Source: an uncultured Eubacteriales bacterium
GTDB lineage: Bacteria; Bacillota; Clostridia; Christensenellales; Aristaeellaceae
DNA: 11,597 nt
Reading direction: 5' to 3'
NCBI GenBank assembly: GCA_944353735.1
Contig: CALVPU010000085.1
Coordinates: 1-11,597, forward strand
The position numbers and the translations under genes are program-made. Below are positions 1-10,663 of the stretch, in pieces; the stretch's first letter is position 1, and every line of letters begins with the position of its first letter. The notes under the pieces were generated by a model. That model ran no database searches and was not told the origin of the DNA. It saw only the letters and a list, made by a program, of their open reading frames with translations.

Positions 1-516
1 GTTCGGATCGACCACCCACAGCGGGTAGCGCTGAGCGAGGTCGCGGTACCAGATCAGGTTGGCGCTCTGCGCGCTGGCCTTGAGCATCGGCGCGACGCCG
101 GTCGCCGCGGCGACAGTCGACAGAAACGCCTCGCCGACGGCGTTGATGGTCGCCACGTCCATGCCGCGAAAGTGGTCGAACAGCATCGCCGGGCGCATCG
201 CGGCGCCGTGCCGCTCGACGGCGGAGAGAAAGAATTCCGCTTGGGCGCGCGCGGCTTCGGCGGTGCGCGCTGTGAGATAGTGGAAAAAGCCGATGTCCAG
301 GTCCGCCGCGTCCGCCGCGCGCGCGTTGGCGTTGAGGCGGCAGTCGACGTAGTCGTCGCCGGCGGTAGCGCGCAGGTAGACCACGGAGAAGCCCGCGTCG
401 CGCACGCGCTCGAAGTCCACCGATCCATCCGCTTCGCGGACGCTCACGCCCTGAATGGCGGCGTGCCCGAGCGGCAGGAGCGCCTCCGCCTGCCGGGAGG
501 TCATGGTTTCCGTCAT
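1..516 (-). CDS. GH25 lysozyme-like protein, N-terminal part (probably catalytically inactive)
   Basis: Partial gene: 172 codons are visible, and the rest lies beyond the left edge. The start ATG (516) follows an AAAGGG-type ribosome site; a second ATG at 504 is possible. No signal peptide is seen. From residue 22 the sequence follows the beta/alpha-barrel of glycoside hydrolase family 25 muramidases: QGVSV, then VDFERVRDAGFSVVYLRAT, a YVD motif, an IGFFHYL strand, the EAARAQAEFFL helix and, near the edge, YPLWVVD. GH25 enzymes use an Asp in a GIDVS motif and a DxE pair at the end of a PVxLDVE strand. Here those positions read Ser25 and Phe113/His115, so the acids look lost. I infer a binding or structural relative of lysozyme, perhaps linked to sporulation because it diverges from spoIIID. 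The fold call is fairly firm, the role unknown. Confidence 0.7.
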   Translation of the reverse strand, partial: MTETMTSRQAEALLPLGHAAIQGVSVREADGSVDFERVRDAGFSVVYLRATAGDDYVDCRLNANARAADAADLDIGFFHYLTARTAEAARAQAEFFLSAVERHGAAMRPAMLFDHFRGMDVATINAVGEAFLSTVAAATGVAPMLKASAQSANLIWYRDLAQRYPLWVVDPN

Positions 517-560
517 GCAATCACACCCTTTCCCCGCATCCTACGCGCTGCCTCGGGCGG

Positions 561-587
561 ATATGCCGCGCGGCGGGCGCATAGCTT
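561..587 (+). promoter_or_regulatory. Candidate sigma-E promoter of spoIIID
   Basis: ATATG at 561-565 and CATAGCTT at 580-587 are separated by 14 bp. They resemble the sigma-E pattern (ATATT, about 14 bp, CATACAnT), with mismatches in the middle of the -10 element. In Bacillus subtilis spoIIID is transcribed by sigma-E. Transcription would begin near 594, just before the ribosome site. The match is by eye only. Confidence 0.4.
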
Positions 588-610
588 GAAGGGCAGGGGA
601 GGGAAGATGC

Positions 611-883
611 GTGAAGAGGGAAGTTCAGCTGCGCGCGGCGGAGGTTGCCCGGCATATCCTCAAGACCGGCGCGACCGTGCGCGCCTGCGCCGACGCCTTC
701 GGCGTGAGCAAGACGACCATCCACAAGGACGTTACCGAGCGCCTGATGCAGATCGATCCGTCGCTCGCCAGCGAGGCGCGCAAGGTGCTCGACGCCAACA
801 AGTCCGAACGCCACATTCGCGGCGGAATGGCGACGCGGGAGAAGTACCGGCGCGCGCGCATAGAGCGCGGGGCAAAGGAGTGA
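611..883 (+). CDS. spoIIID: Sporulation transcriptional regulator SpoIIID
   Basis: A 90-aa protein, about the usual SpoIIID length (93 aa in B. subtilis). It is a small DNA-binding protein that activates and represses mother-cell genes after engulfment, working with sigma-E and leading to sigma-K. The helix-turn-helix lies at about residues 22-43 (TVRACADAFGVSKTTIHKD). It is followed by the family signature ERL..I.P.LA.E...VLD..KSERHIRGG.AT..KY and a basic C-terminal tail. The start is GTG at 611, preceded by a strong AGGGGAGGG ribosome site; the ATG at 607 is out of frame. It diverges from the GH25-like gene. Its presence shows that the organism makes endospores or descends from a spore former. 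Confidence 0.93.
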   Translation: MKREVQLRAAEVARHILKTGATVRACADAFGVSKTTIHKDVTERLMQIDPSLASEARKVLDANKSERHIRGGMATREKYRRARIERGAKE

Positions 884-1228
884 GCGCCGGCGGCGTTTCC
901 TGTAAAGACGCGGTTTGAGATATGCGCTTGCGGCGCCGGGCACGCCTCGCGTCTCGCCGCGGGAAACCCGCCACGGCGGCGAATGGGGCGAGCGAAGGCA
1001 CGGCGGTTGGAAATGATGTCAGTGCCGCGGACTGCCGATATGTCCTCGCGGGAAATTCCGCCGCGGACGCCGAACGCCAGGGCACGGCTGCATGCACGCT
1101 GCCTTTCGTCAATGCGGCCTGTGCGGCGGAGAAGGACATTGAGGCCGTACATGATCGCGGTCATTGCAATCATGCTTGTGGGGGCGCTGGGAAGCGCATC
1201 GCAGGCGCCGTATTTTACAGCGGCAGCG
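884..1228. other. GC-rich intergenic stretch without a supported gene
   Basis: About 345 bp lie between spoIIID and the permease promoter. Several frames stay open only because stop codons are rare in GC-rich DNA. None has a convincing ribosome site or a protein-like composition; the translations are Arg/Ala rich. A short hairpin, GCGGG-AAA-CCCGC, sits at 959-971 but has no T tract, so I do not call it a terminator. Confidence 0.5.
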
Positions 1229-1257
1229 TTGCTTTGCTGGCGGCATTGGCGTATAAT
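1229..1257 (+). promoter_or_regulatory. Sigma-A promoter of the permease gene
   Basis: TTGCTT at 1229-1234 and a perfect TATAAT at 1252-1257 are 17 bp apart. The predicted start near 1264 gives a leader of about 70 nt before the ATG at 1334. Confidence 0.65.
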
Positions 1258-1333
1258 GGTGCCGTTCGCCCGGCGGATCGGGTGGAAATTACTGCGTAGG
1301 CGCCCGGAAAGGGCGAAGGGGAGGATGCGGCGC

Positions 1334-2449
1334 ATGGCAGCGGTACGGCAGCTTTTCAGGAAACAGACGGTCTTTTGCATCTCGTTGCTTCTGGCAATCG
1401 CATCGTCGGCGGTGGTCCTGCCGGATGCGGAATATCTCGCCTATCCCGACTACCGGACGCTGGCGCTGCTGTTCAGCTTGATGGTTATCGTCGCGGGCTT
1501 CCAGTCGCTGGGCGCGTTCGCGCGGCTGGGACGCGCGCTGCTGGCGCGGGCGCACGGGCTGCGTGCGCTCTCGGCGGTGCTGGTGGCGCTGTGCTTCTTT
1601 TGCAGTATGGTCATCACCAACGATGTGACGCTGATCACGTTCGTGCCCTTCACGCTGCTGGTCTTTCGCATGATCGGGCGCGAGGCGCGGGCGCTGCGGC
1701 TGGTGGTGTTGGAGACCATCGCGGCGAACCTCGGCAGCATGGCGACGCCCATCGGCAATCCGCAGAACCTCTACCTCTACTCGTCGTCGGGCATCGCCAT
1801 GGGCGCGTTCATGCGCGCGGTGCTGCCATATGCGGCGCTGGCGCTGGCGCTGCTGCTCGCCGCGATCTTCTTGCAGAAGGACGAGCCCATCGCGCCGCCC
1901 GCCGGCATGGACGCCGGGACCGGCGGCGCGCTGTTTCCGGCGATGCTGCCGTATCTGGCGCTGCTCGCGCTGTGCCTGTTGGTGGTCTTTCACGTGCTGC
2001 CGTATCTGCCGGTGCTGGTCTGCGTGGCGGTGGTCGTGCTGGCGGTCAATCGCCGGCTGTACCGCTCGGTGGACTATTTCCTGCTGCTGACGTTTCTGTG
2101 TTTTTTTGTGTTCATTGGCAACCTGAAGCGCATCCCCGAAGTCAGCCGGCTGCTGACCTCGCTGGTCGCGGGACACGAACTGTGGGCGGGCGTGCTGGCG
2201 AGTCAGGTCATCAGCAACGTCCCCGCGGCAATCCTGCTGGCGGGCTTTACTGAGAATATTCCCGCGCTGCTCACCGCCGTGAACATCGGCGGCCTGGGCT
2301 CGTTGATCGCCTCGCTGGCGAGCCTGATCTCCTTCCAGTTTTACAGCCGCGAATACCCGGCGCAGAAGGGCGCCTTCCTGAAGTCGTTCACGCTCTGGAA
2401 CGCGGCGTTTCTCGCGACGCTGTTGGCGCTGGCGTGCGCGATCGGCTGA
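1334..2449 (+). CDS. SLC13/ArsB-type permease (ion transporter superfamily)
   Basis: A 371-aa membrane protein that is hydrophobic throughout, with about ten predicted membrane segments. Two re-entrant-hairpin signatures of the ion transporter (ArsB/NhaD/CitT) superfamily are visible in the two halves: ITNDVTLITF near residue 95 and ISNVPAAILL near residue 295. Between them, about residues 136-148, is ATPIGNPQNLYLY, typical of anion/citrate-type permeases annotated as SLC13 family. The substrate cannot be read from sequence; an organic anion, sodium-proton exchange or arsenite are all possible, and there is no ars gene nearby. The ATG at 1334 is chosen because GGGGAGG ends 9 nt before it; an in-frame ATG at 1325 abuts the ribosome site. 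The gene is monocistronic, with its own promoter and a hairpin terminator shared with gyrA. Confidence 0.82.
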   Translation: MAAVRQLFRKQTVFCISLLLAIASSAVVLPDAEYLAYPDYRTLALLFSLMVIVAGFQSLGAFARLGRALLARAHGLRALSAVLVALCFFCSMVITNDVTLITFVPFTLLVFRMIGREARALRLVVLETIAANLGSMATPIGNPQNLYLYSSSGIAMGAFMRAVLPYAALALALLLAAIFLQKDEPIAPPAGMDAGTGGALFPAMLPYLALLALCLLVVFHVLPYLPVLVCVAVVVLAVNRRLYRSVDYFLLLTFLCFFVFIGNLKRIPEVSRLLTSLVAGHELWAGVLASQVISNVPAAILLAGFTENIPALLTAVNIGGLGSLIASLASLISFQFYSREYPAQKGAFLKSFTLWNAAFLATLLALACAIG

Positions 2450-2476
2450 GCGGCGCGAACTGTTTGCCAAAACAAA

Positions 2477-2513
2477 GCGCTCCCACCGGAAAACCGGTGG
2501 GAGCGCGCATTTT
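2477..2513. terminator. Bidirectional terminator between the permease gene and gyrA
   Basis: A perfect 13-bp stem (GCGCTCCCACCGG and its complement, 2477-2489 and 2494-2506) with an AAAA loop. On the plus strand it is followed by GCATTTT. On the minus strand it is followed by TTTGTTTT. It lies between two convergent genes, so it probably stops both. Confidence 0.88.
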
Positions 2514-2550
2514 AAGGCATTTGCAGGCGAGGGACTCAGATCTCGTCGTC

Positions 2551-5067
<2,517 letters not shown>

Positions 5068-5086
5068 GGCACTGTCCTCCGTTTCG

Positions 5087-7027
<1,941 letters not shown>

Positions 7028-7079
7028 GGCATTCCCTCACACCGCGCAGGGCGCGTTCGATGAATTTTTCTACTATATT

Positions 7080-7108
7080 ATTATACCACTTTTCGTCATC
7101 TTTTTCCA
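7080..7108 (-). promoter_or_regulatory. Promoter of the gyrB-gyrA operon
   Basis: On the minus strand TATAAT (7085-7080) is preceded, at 17 bp, by TGGAAA (7108-7103), a four-of-six match to TTGACA. The surrounding 30 bp are AT-rich in a GC-rich genome. The leader to gyrB would be about 45 nt. Confidence 0.6.
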
Positions 7109-7208
7109 GCCCTATTGGCGTCCCGAGCAAACTTTAACCAATTTCTCCACGGGACTTAATTCAGCTTTGGGCGCGGCTGCAAAACGGGGCGCATTTTGCC
7201 TTCGCCGG

Positions 7209-7237
7209 TTGCGGTCTTAACACGGGAGGATTATAAT
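7209..7237 (+). promoter_or_regulatory. Promoter of the HAD phosphatase gene
   Basis: TTGCGG at 7209-7214 and a perfect TATAAT at 7232-7237 are 17 bp apart. Transcription would start near 7244, only about 19 nt before the chosen ATG and just upstream of the AAGGAGG ribosome site. Confidence 0.6.
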
Positions 7238-7262
7238 TTTGGCGCAGAAGGAGGCGATGGGC

Positions 7263-8024
7263 ATGGTTCGATTGCTCTCGATGGACCTCGACGACACGCT
7301 GCTGCGCACCGACAAGACGATCTCCGAACGCACGCTCGGCGTGCTCAGCCGCTGCCGGCAAAGGGGTGTGCGGATCGCGTTCAACACTGCGCGCGGCGAG
7401 TCGCGCTGCCTGCCGTTTATTGCGCGGGTACAGCCGGACTTTGTCATTTCCAGCGGCGGCGCGATGATCACGCAGGGCGGAAAGCGGCTGTTTGTCCTCG
7501 CGTTCACGCCGGCGGAGACGCGGCGCCTGATTGCGCTGGGGCAGGAAACGGCCGGAGAGATTGCCATCGATACCGAAACGCGCTATTACACCAACTCCGA
7601 AGAGGGCGCCCGCCGGCTTCCGCCAGACTGGGGCGAGGCAATTTATACCGACTACGCGGACTTTGCCGAACCGGCGCTGAAGCTGTCCATGCAGCTGCCC
7701 GATTCTGCTGCCGCCGAGCGGATCGCCGCCCAAGTGGGCTGCGGCTGGCTGGGTTTTGCCGGCAGTTCATGGTACAAGTTCGCCCGCCATGGCGCGACCA
7801 AGGAAAGCGCGCTCGAGTGGCTCGCCGCGCGGCTGGGCATCTCCATGGAGGACGTCGCCGCCTTCGGCGACGACTTCAGCGACATCGGCATGCTCCGGTG
7901 CTGCGGCGCCGGCGTCGCCATGGCAAACGCCGTCTCTGAGGTCCAGGAGGCCGCCAGCGCCGTCACCGCCAGCAACGATGACGACGGCGTCGCTCAGTGG
8001 ATCGAGCGGCATGTCCTGCAGTGA
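7263..8024 (+). CDS. Cof-type HAD-IIB family hydrolase
   Basis: A 253-aa soluble haloacid dehalogenase-superfamily phosphatase. Motif I is DLDDT, with nucleophile Asp8 and acid/base Asp10. Motif II is the Thr in FNTAR (usual form ATGR). Motif III is Lys180 in GATKESAL. Motif IV is FGDDFSDIGML at 201-211 (usual form GDxxND). The cap between motifs II and III is of the C2/IIB type, as in Cof and YidA proteins, which dephosphorylate sugar phosphates and cofactor phosphates. The exact substrate is not predictable. The ATG at 7263 lies 8 nt after AAGGAGG; an in-frame ATG at 7257 is only 2 nt from it. The gene is divergent from gyrB, with its own promoter. Confidence 0.9.
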   Translation: MVRLLSMDLDDTLLRTDKTISERTLGVLSRCRQRGVRIAFNTARGESRCLPFIARVQPDFVISSGGAMITQGGKRLFVLAFTPAETRRLIALGQETAGEIAIDTETRYYTNSEEGARRLPPDWGEAIYTDYADFAEPALKLSMQLPDSAAAERIAAQVGCGWLGFAGSSWYKFARHGATKESALEWLAARLGISMEDVAAFGDDFSDIGMLRCCGAGVAMANAVSEVQEAASAVTASNDDDGVAQWIERHVLQ

Positions 8025-8180
8025 TTCCGTCCACCGGAAAAGCCTCGTCCACCCTTCGCCGTCCACGGCGGAACAGCTCCCCGGACCTGCAGGCCGGCGC
8101 AGCTTGACAAGGGGGTTCATGAGGGATGTGTCCCTTCGCGTGGTCCGGGAGCGACGCCCCCGAGAAAGGAGTTTCGGGAT
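8025..8180. other. Intergenic spacer between the HAD and HD genes
   Basis: This spacer holds small inverted repeats without T tracts (CGCCGT-CC-ACGGCG near 8057 and AGGGA-TGTG-TCCCT at 8122-8135). It also holds a TTGACA at 8104-8109 without a good -10 at the expected distance. No clear terminator or promoter can be called, so readthrough from the HAD gene into the HD gene is possible. Confidence 0.35.
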
Positions 8181-8717
8181 ATGAACATTCGCGCCATGCT
8201 GCGCGCCCACATGATCGCAACGGAACTCACGGCGCTGATTCGCGAGGCGGGACTGTCGCGGTGCGCGGCGTTCATTCAGCACGGCGATACCTCCTGCCTG
8301 CTGCATTGCGTGGCGGTGGCGTTCTACAGCGCGCTGCTGCTGGATGTCCTGCGCGTGCGCTATGACCGCCGGGCGCTCGTCCGCGGCGCGCTGCTGCACG
8401 ACTTCTTTCTGTACGATTGGCATCGCCGCCGGCGCGCGCCCGGCGAACCGCTCCACGCATTCCATCACCCGCTGGCGGCGCTCGAGAACGCGCGCGGGCA
8501 CGTTGCCCTGACCGACAAGGAAGCCGACATCATCCGCAAGCACATGTTTCCTGTGACGCCGACGCCGCCCGCGTCGCGGGAAGGACTTGCCGTGTGCCTG
8601 ACCGACAAGCTCTGCGCGCTGTACGAAGGGCTGTGCCGCAATACCTATCCGACGCTGCGCCGCCTCTACGCGCGCATGCTCGAGGAGCCGGAACTGCCGG
8701 CGAACGATGGGCAGTAA
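8181..8717 (+). CDS. HD-domain protein (putative phosphohydrolase)
   Basis: A 178-aa soluble protein with the HD metal-binding pattern: His42 (LLHCVAVA), His73-Asp74 (GALLHDFFLYDW), a His-His pair at 95-96 (HAFHHPLAAL), His121 (IIRKHMFPVTP) and the final Asp142 (CLTDKLCALYE). The KHMFP-V-P motif is typical of a group of small Firmicutes HD proteins of unknown substrate. HD proteins hydrolyse phosphate esters, often of nucleotides, but nothing here points to a particular reaction. Start at the ATG 9 nt after AAAGGAG; stop TAA. It lies 156 bp downstream of the HAD phosphatase gene in the same direction and may be cotranscribed with it. Confidence 0.85.
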   Translation: MNIRAMLRAHMIATELTALIREAGLSRCAAFIQHGDTSCLLHCVAVAFYSALLLDVLRVRYDRRALVRGALLHDFFLYDWHRRRRAPGEPLHAFHHPLAALENARGHVALTDKEADIIRKHMFPVTPTPPASREGLAVCLTDKLCALYEGLCRNTYPTLRRLYARMLEEPELPANDGQ

Positions 8718-9070
8718 GCTACCCGACCGGCACGGCGAGCAGGGAATGACGTGCGGAAACGCACCGGCGCTTTCCGACGCATGGCGATTGCGGGCGGACA
8801 AAGCGCAGCGGATTTTGCATAGTTCGCTGAAAGACCGACGCGACGGTCCCGGGCGTAGGATTGCGCCGGGAACGACCGGCCCTGACGGGGCTTTCCAAGG
8901 AACACGCTCAGACCGTCAGACGGCATTTTGCGGCAATCGAGGGCGCCTGTTGCGGCTGAAAGATGTATGTACGGGAAAAGCGGCGGCGCGCCGCTGAAAC
9001 CGTCGCGCCTTCATCCGGCGCATGGATGGAACGCGCCGCAAATTTCCGCGCGGAAAAATCAAAAACGGGC
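8718..9070. other. Intergenic stretch, no supported gene; weak hairpins
   Basis: About 350 bp lie between the HD gene and the tRNA promoter. No frame has a ribosome site and a protein-like composition. Two hairpins occur close together: TCCCGG(g)CG with CGCCGGGA at 8847-8871, and GCCC-TGACG-GGGC at 8879-8891 followed by TTTCC. The second could be a weak terminator for the HD transcript. Otherwise I see nothing. Confidence 0.35.
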
Positions 9071-9099
9071 TTGACAAATCCTGTGCGGTGCGGTATAAT
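9071..9099 (+). promoter_or_regulatory. Consensus sigma-A promoter of the tRNA operon
   Basis: A perfect TTGACA at 9071-9076 and a perfect TATAAT at 9094-9099 are exactly 17 bp apart, the arrangement expected of a strong stable-RNA promoter. The first tRNA begins about 43 nt past the predicted start. Confidence 0.93.
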
Positions 9100-9148
9100 A
9101 TCCTTCGTTGATTGTCACAGACTGCGATCACGGCGAAGTCGCGATTGT

Positions 9149-9232
9149 GCGGGCGTGGCGGAATGGCAGACGCGCCAGACTTAGGATCTGGTGTCGCAAG
9201 GCGTAAGAGTTCGAGTCTCTTCGCCCGCACCA
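9149..9232 (+). tRNA. tRNA-Leu (anticodon TAG)
   Basis: 84 nt with encoded CCA. Acceptor GCGGGCG/CGCCCGC, anticodon arm CCAGA-CTTAGGA-TCTGG, a long variable arm (type II) and a T loop TTCGAGT. The anticodon 5'-TAG-3' reads CUA leucine codons; it does not read the amber stop codon. Confidence 0.97.
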
Positions 9233-9257
9233 GTGTCCACTCTGGAATCTGTGTTGT

Positions 9258-9333
9258 GCGGTAGTAGCTCAGTTGGTAGAGCGCCACCTTGCCAAGGTGG
9301 AGGTCGCGAGTCCGAGTCTCGTCTACCGCTCCA
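9258..9333 (+). tRNA. tRNA-Gly (anticodon GCC) with variant T loop
   Basis: 76 nt with encoded CCA. Acceptor GCGGTAG/CTACCGC and anticodon arm CCACC-TTGCCAA-GGTGG. The D loop keeps the GG pair. The T arm is GCGAG-TCCGAGT-CTCGT, so position 55, almost always U (pseudouridine), is C, and the T stem has a closing G-T pair. Otherwise it is a normal elongator-like tRNA reading GGC/GGU. Confidence 0.95.
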
Positions 9334-9336
9334 TAA

Positions 9337-9412
9337 GCACCATTAGCTCAGTTGGTAGAGCACCTGACTCTTAATCAGGGTGTCCAGGGTTCGAGCCCCT
9401 GATGGTGTACCA
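9337..9412 (+). tRNA. tRNA-Lys (anticodon CTT)
   Basis: 76 nt with encoded CCA. Acceptor GCACCAT/ATGGTGT with a G-T first pair, anticodon arm CCTGA-CTCTTAA-TCAGG, T loop TTCGAGC. It is the last gene of the operon and lies at the border with the AT-richer accessory region, so it is a candidate integration site. Confidence 0.96.
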
Positions 9413-9416
9413 CCTA

Positions 9417-9456
9417 ATCACCCATGTTTTGATACAAGGCATGGGTGATATTTTTT
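9417..9456 (+). terminator. Intrinsic terminator of the tRNA operon
   Basis: A perfect 10-bp stem ATCACCCATG / CATGGGTGAT (9417-9426 and 9440-9449), with a possible small inner TTG-ATA-CAA hairpin, is followed by ATTTTTT. It starts five bases after the tRNA-Lys CCA. Confidence 0.9.
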
Positions 9457-9640
9457 GCATTTGTGAAGGGATTAAGCGTCAGATTACCGGGATAATTTGC
9501 TATATTCTTCCTTCTGCTTGCAAGAAATCGAATATATCGCGTCATTTGGCTGGATAGGAGCTTTCCCTGTCCGGCCTTCTTGCCTCCAAACCGGGGCACT
9601 TTTTTAGCAAAACGCCTGCCGTTTTCGCAAAAATGCACCC

Positions 9641-9692
9641 ACTATGGACGATTTGGGCAAAACGTCCCGAGTATGGGAGAATCGTCCATAGT
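9641..9692. repeat. Perfect 13-bp inverted repeat with 26-bp spacer
   Basis: ACTATGGACGATT at 9641-9653 is exactly complementary to AATCGTCCATAGT at 9680-9692. The spacer contains a second possible stem, TCCC/GGGA. There is no T tract, so it is not a simple terminator. Confidence 0.85.
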
Positions 9693-9816
9693 ATGAAATT
9701 CGCCGTATTTCGATGATTAGAATTTATTGAACGGCATGTGTTTTCCATGGTGCAGGAATAATGTTTCATCTTGTCTCTTTCCCATATCATTGATTATCAT
9801 GGGTATTATCAAGCGA

Positions 9817-9905
9817 CAATCCGTCGATTTATGCGATCAAAAAGCTAATATATAAGCCAAACCTTACACGCCCACCAAAACTCCGTGCCATTATTCGACG
9901 GATTG
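9817..9905. repeat. Perfect 11-bp inverted repeat, arms 67 bp apart
   Basis: CAATCCGTCGA at 9817-9827 is exactly complementary to TCGACGGATTG at 9895-9905. The right arm ends 5 bp before the -35 element of the next gene, so it could be a looping operator; this is inference. Confidence 0.75.
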
Positions 9906-9910
9906 CCCAC

Positions 9911-9939
9911 TTGCAGTTTACCGGCACGAGAGTTAACAT
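9911..9939 (+). promoter_or_regulatory. Candidate promoter of the DUF-type gene
   Basis: TTGCAG at 9911-9916 and TAACAT at 9934-9939 are 17 bp apart (four of six matches each). The predicted start is near 9946, with AGGAG at 9955-9959. Confidence 0.4.
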
Positions 9940-9963
9940 CACACAAACCAATTCAGGAGTGTG

Positions 9964-10272
9964 ATGTGTGTGGAAGAATTTCTCCGAAAGCTCAGTGCCT
10001 ATATTGCGGAGCATCCTCCGGTTCTACATTCCGAAGATGCCGATACGATTCTGGATGCTCTGTTCTGGGCATACAGTGAAGCGGCGTGCGCTGATAGTCA
10101 AACTGTCCTGCAATACAACGAGAACCTGAACCGCCTGCTGAATGGTCTTCCTGTAGAGCGTGCAAACACAATCATTGACACCGTGAATGACCTGTGCTGG
10201 GAGCACGAGCGACTCGGATTCATCAACGGATTCAGGATCGGTATGCGCCTGGAACAGGAAATTGCGCAATAA
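9964..10272 (+). CDS. Small helical mobile-element hypothetical protein
   Basis: A 102-aa soluble, mostly helical and acidic protein. The C-terminal half, with ANTIIDTVNDLCWEHERLG followed by FINGFRIGMRL, resembles small proteins of the DUF6809 type found in integrative elements and prophages of gut Firmicutes; this is from memory and uncertain. No catalytic motif or membrane segment is seen, and the function is unknown. The ATG at 9964 is 4 nt from AGGAG (9955-9959). A GTG in frame at 9961 and a GTG at 9970 (10 nt from AGGAG) are alternatives, so the start is not settled. Stop TAA. Codon use is less GC-biased than in the chromosomal genes to the left, which fits an acquired region. Confidence 0.7.
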   Translation: MCVEEFLRKLSAYIAEHPPVLHSEDADTILDALFWAYSEAACADSQTVLQYNENLNRLLNGLPVERANTIIDTVNDLCWEHERLGFINGFRIGMRLEQEIAQ

Positions 10273-10332
10273 CCTCTCCCGCATATACCTGCAAAGACAA
10301 TGACAGACCATCGATCAAGAAAACAGCACAGG

Positions 10333-10547
10333 GTAGCCACGGTAGCCACAGTAGCCACTATTTTGCAGACACACATGAACATATATAGGAAATATTCTGG
10401 ATCAGGAAGGACGATCTTATATTTTTCCCATATGAAGAGTATACCTGTGGTTACGTGGCTACTGTGGCTACCTATGGCTGAAAGCTCTTGCAAACACGGC
10501 ATTTTTGAGGTATCCACTCCAAAAACCGAGTGGTTACCAGTGGCTAC
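10333..10547. repeat. Array of eight GTAGCCAC/GTGGCTAC repeats around an AT-rich core
   Basis: Three direct copies of GTAGCCAC at 10333, 10342 and 10351 (9-bp period) face five copies in the opposite orientation: GTGGTTAC at 10447, GTGGCTAC at 10455 and 10464, GTGGTTAC at 10530 and GTGGCTAC at 10540. The two GTGGTTAC copies differ by one base. The 88 bp between the two groups are AT-rich. The layout resembles iterons of a replication origin or sites for a cooperative DNA-binding protein. In one frame the repeats read Val-Ala-Thr units, but no ribosome site supports translation. Confidence 0.75.
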
Positions 10548-10602
10548 CTTGAAGGAAGGGAAATGAATTGGCGCGTCAGAAACACGGTTTATGAAACTTA
10601 TC

Positions 10603-10632
10603 TTGACATTCTCCGGGGGTTGAGTGAGTAAT
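10603..10632 (+). promoter_or_regulatory. Candidate promoter of the ICE-type gene
   Basis: A perfect TTGACA at 10603-10608 is followed 18 bp later by AGTAAT (10627-10632, four of six). The predicted start near 10640 is upstream of the AAGGAGAAGGAGG ribosome site. Confidence 0.45.
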
Positions 10633-10663
10633 GTCATACCCCAAGGAGAAGGAGGATCACATC

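Larger units (their letters stand above)
9457..9910. other. AT-rich non-coding region with several inverted repeats
   Basis: About 450 bp, clearly richer in A and T than the left part of the window. No frame on either strand has a convincing ribosome site. It holds a hairpin AAAACG-CCTGC-CGTTTT (9609-9625), a perfect 13-bp inverted repeat (9641-9653 with 9680-9692), CCCAT/ATGGG around 9781-9803, and a perfect 11-bp inverted repeat (9817-9827 with 9895-9905). Regulatory, recombination or transfer-origin functions are possible; none is shown. Confidence 0.5.

Noticed and set aside
922..1299. A 125-codon frame between spoIIID and the permease
   Set aside because: It crosses the permease promoter, lacks a ribosome site and has no recognisable protein features.
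1289..2470. A 393-codon minus-strand frame over the permease
   Set aside because: The Gln/Arg/His-rich translation is antisense to a clear membrane protein with hairpin motifs.
8707..8997. A 96-codon frame overlapping the end of the HD gene
   Set aside because: The composition is random-like (Arg/Gly/Asp rich), it has no ribosome site, and it overlaps possible hairpins.
9149..9232. tRNA with anticodon TAG as an amber suppressor that would explain the in-frame TAGs
   Set aside because: Anticodon 5'-TAG-3' pairs with the codon CUA. An amber suppressor needs CTA. This is an ordinary tRNA-Leu.
9542..9790. Minus-strand frame of 82 codons in the AT-rich region
   Set aside because: It runs across the perfect inverted repeats and has no ribosome site; it is more likely non-coding.
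10333..10358. CRISPR-like repeats
   Set aside because: The units are 8 bp with 1-bp gaps and occur in both orientations, with no spacers of normal CRISPR length.
10300..10566. Small gene reading Val-Ala-Thr repeats (88 codons)
   Set aside because: It has no ribosome site at its ATG, and the repeat pattern is better explained as DNA sites present in both orientations.
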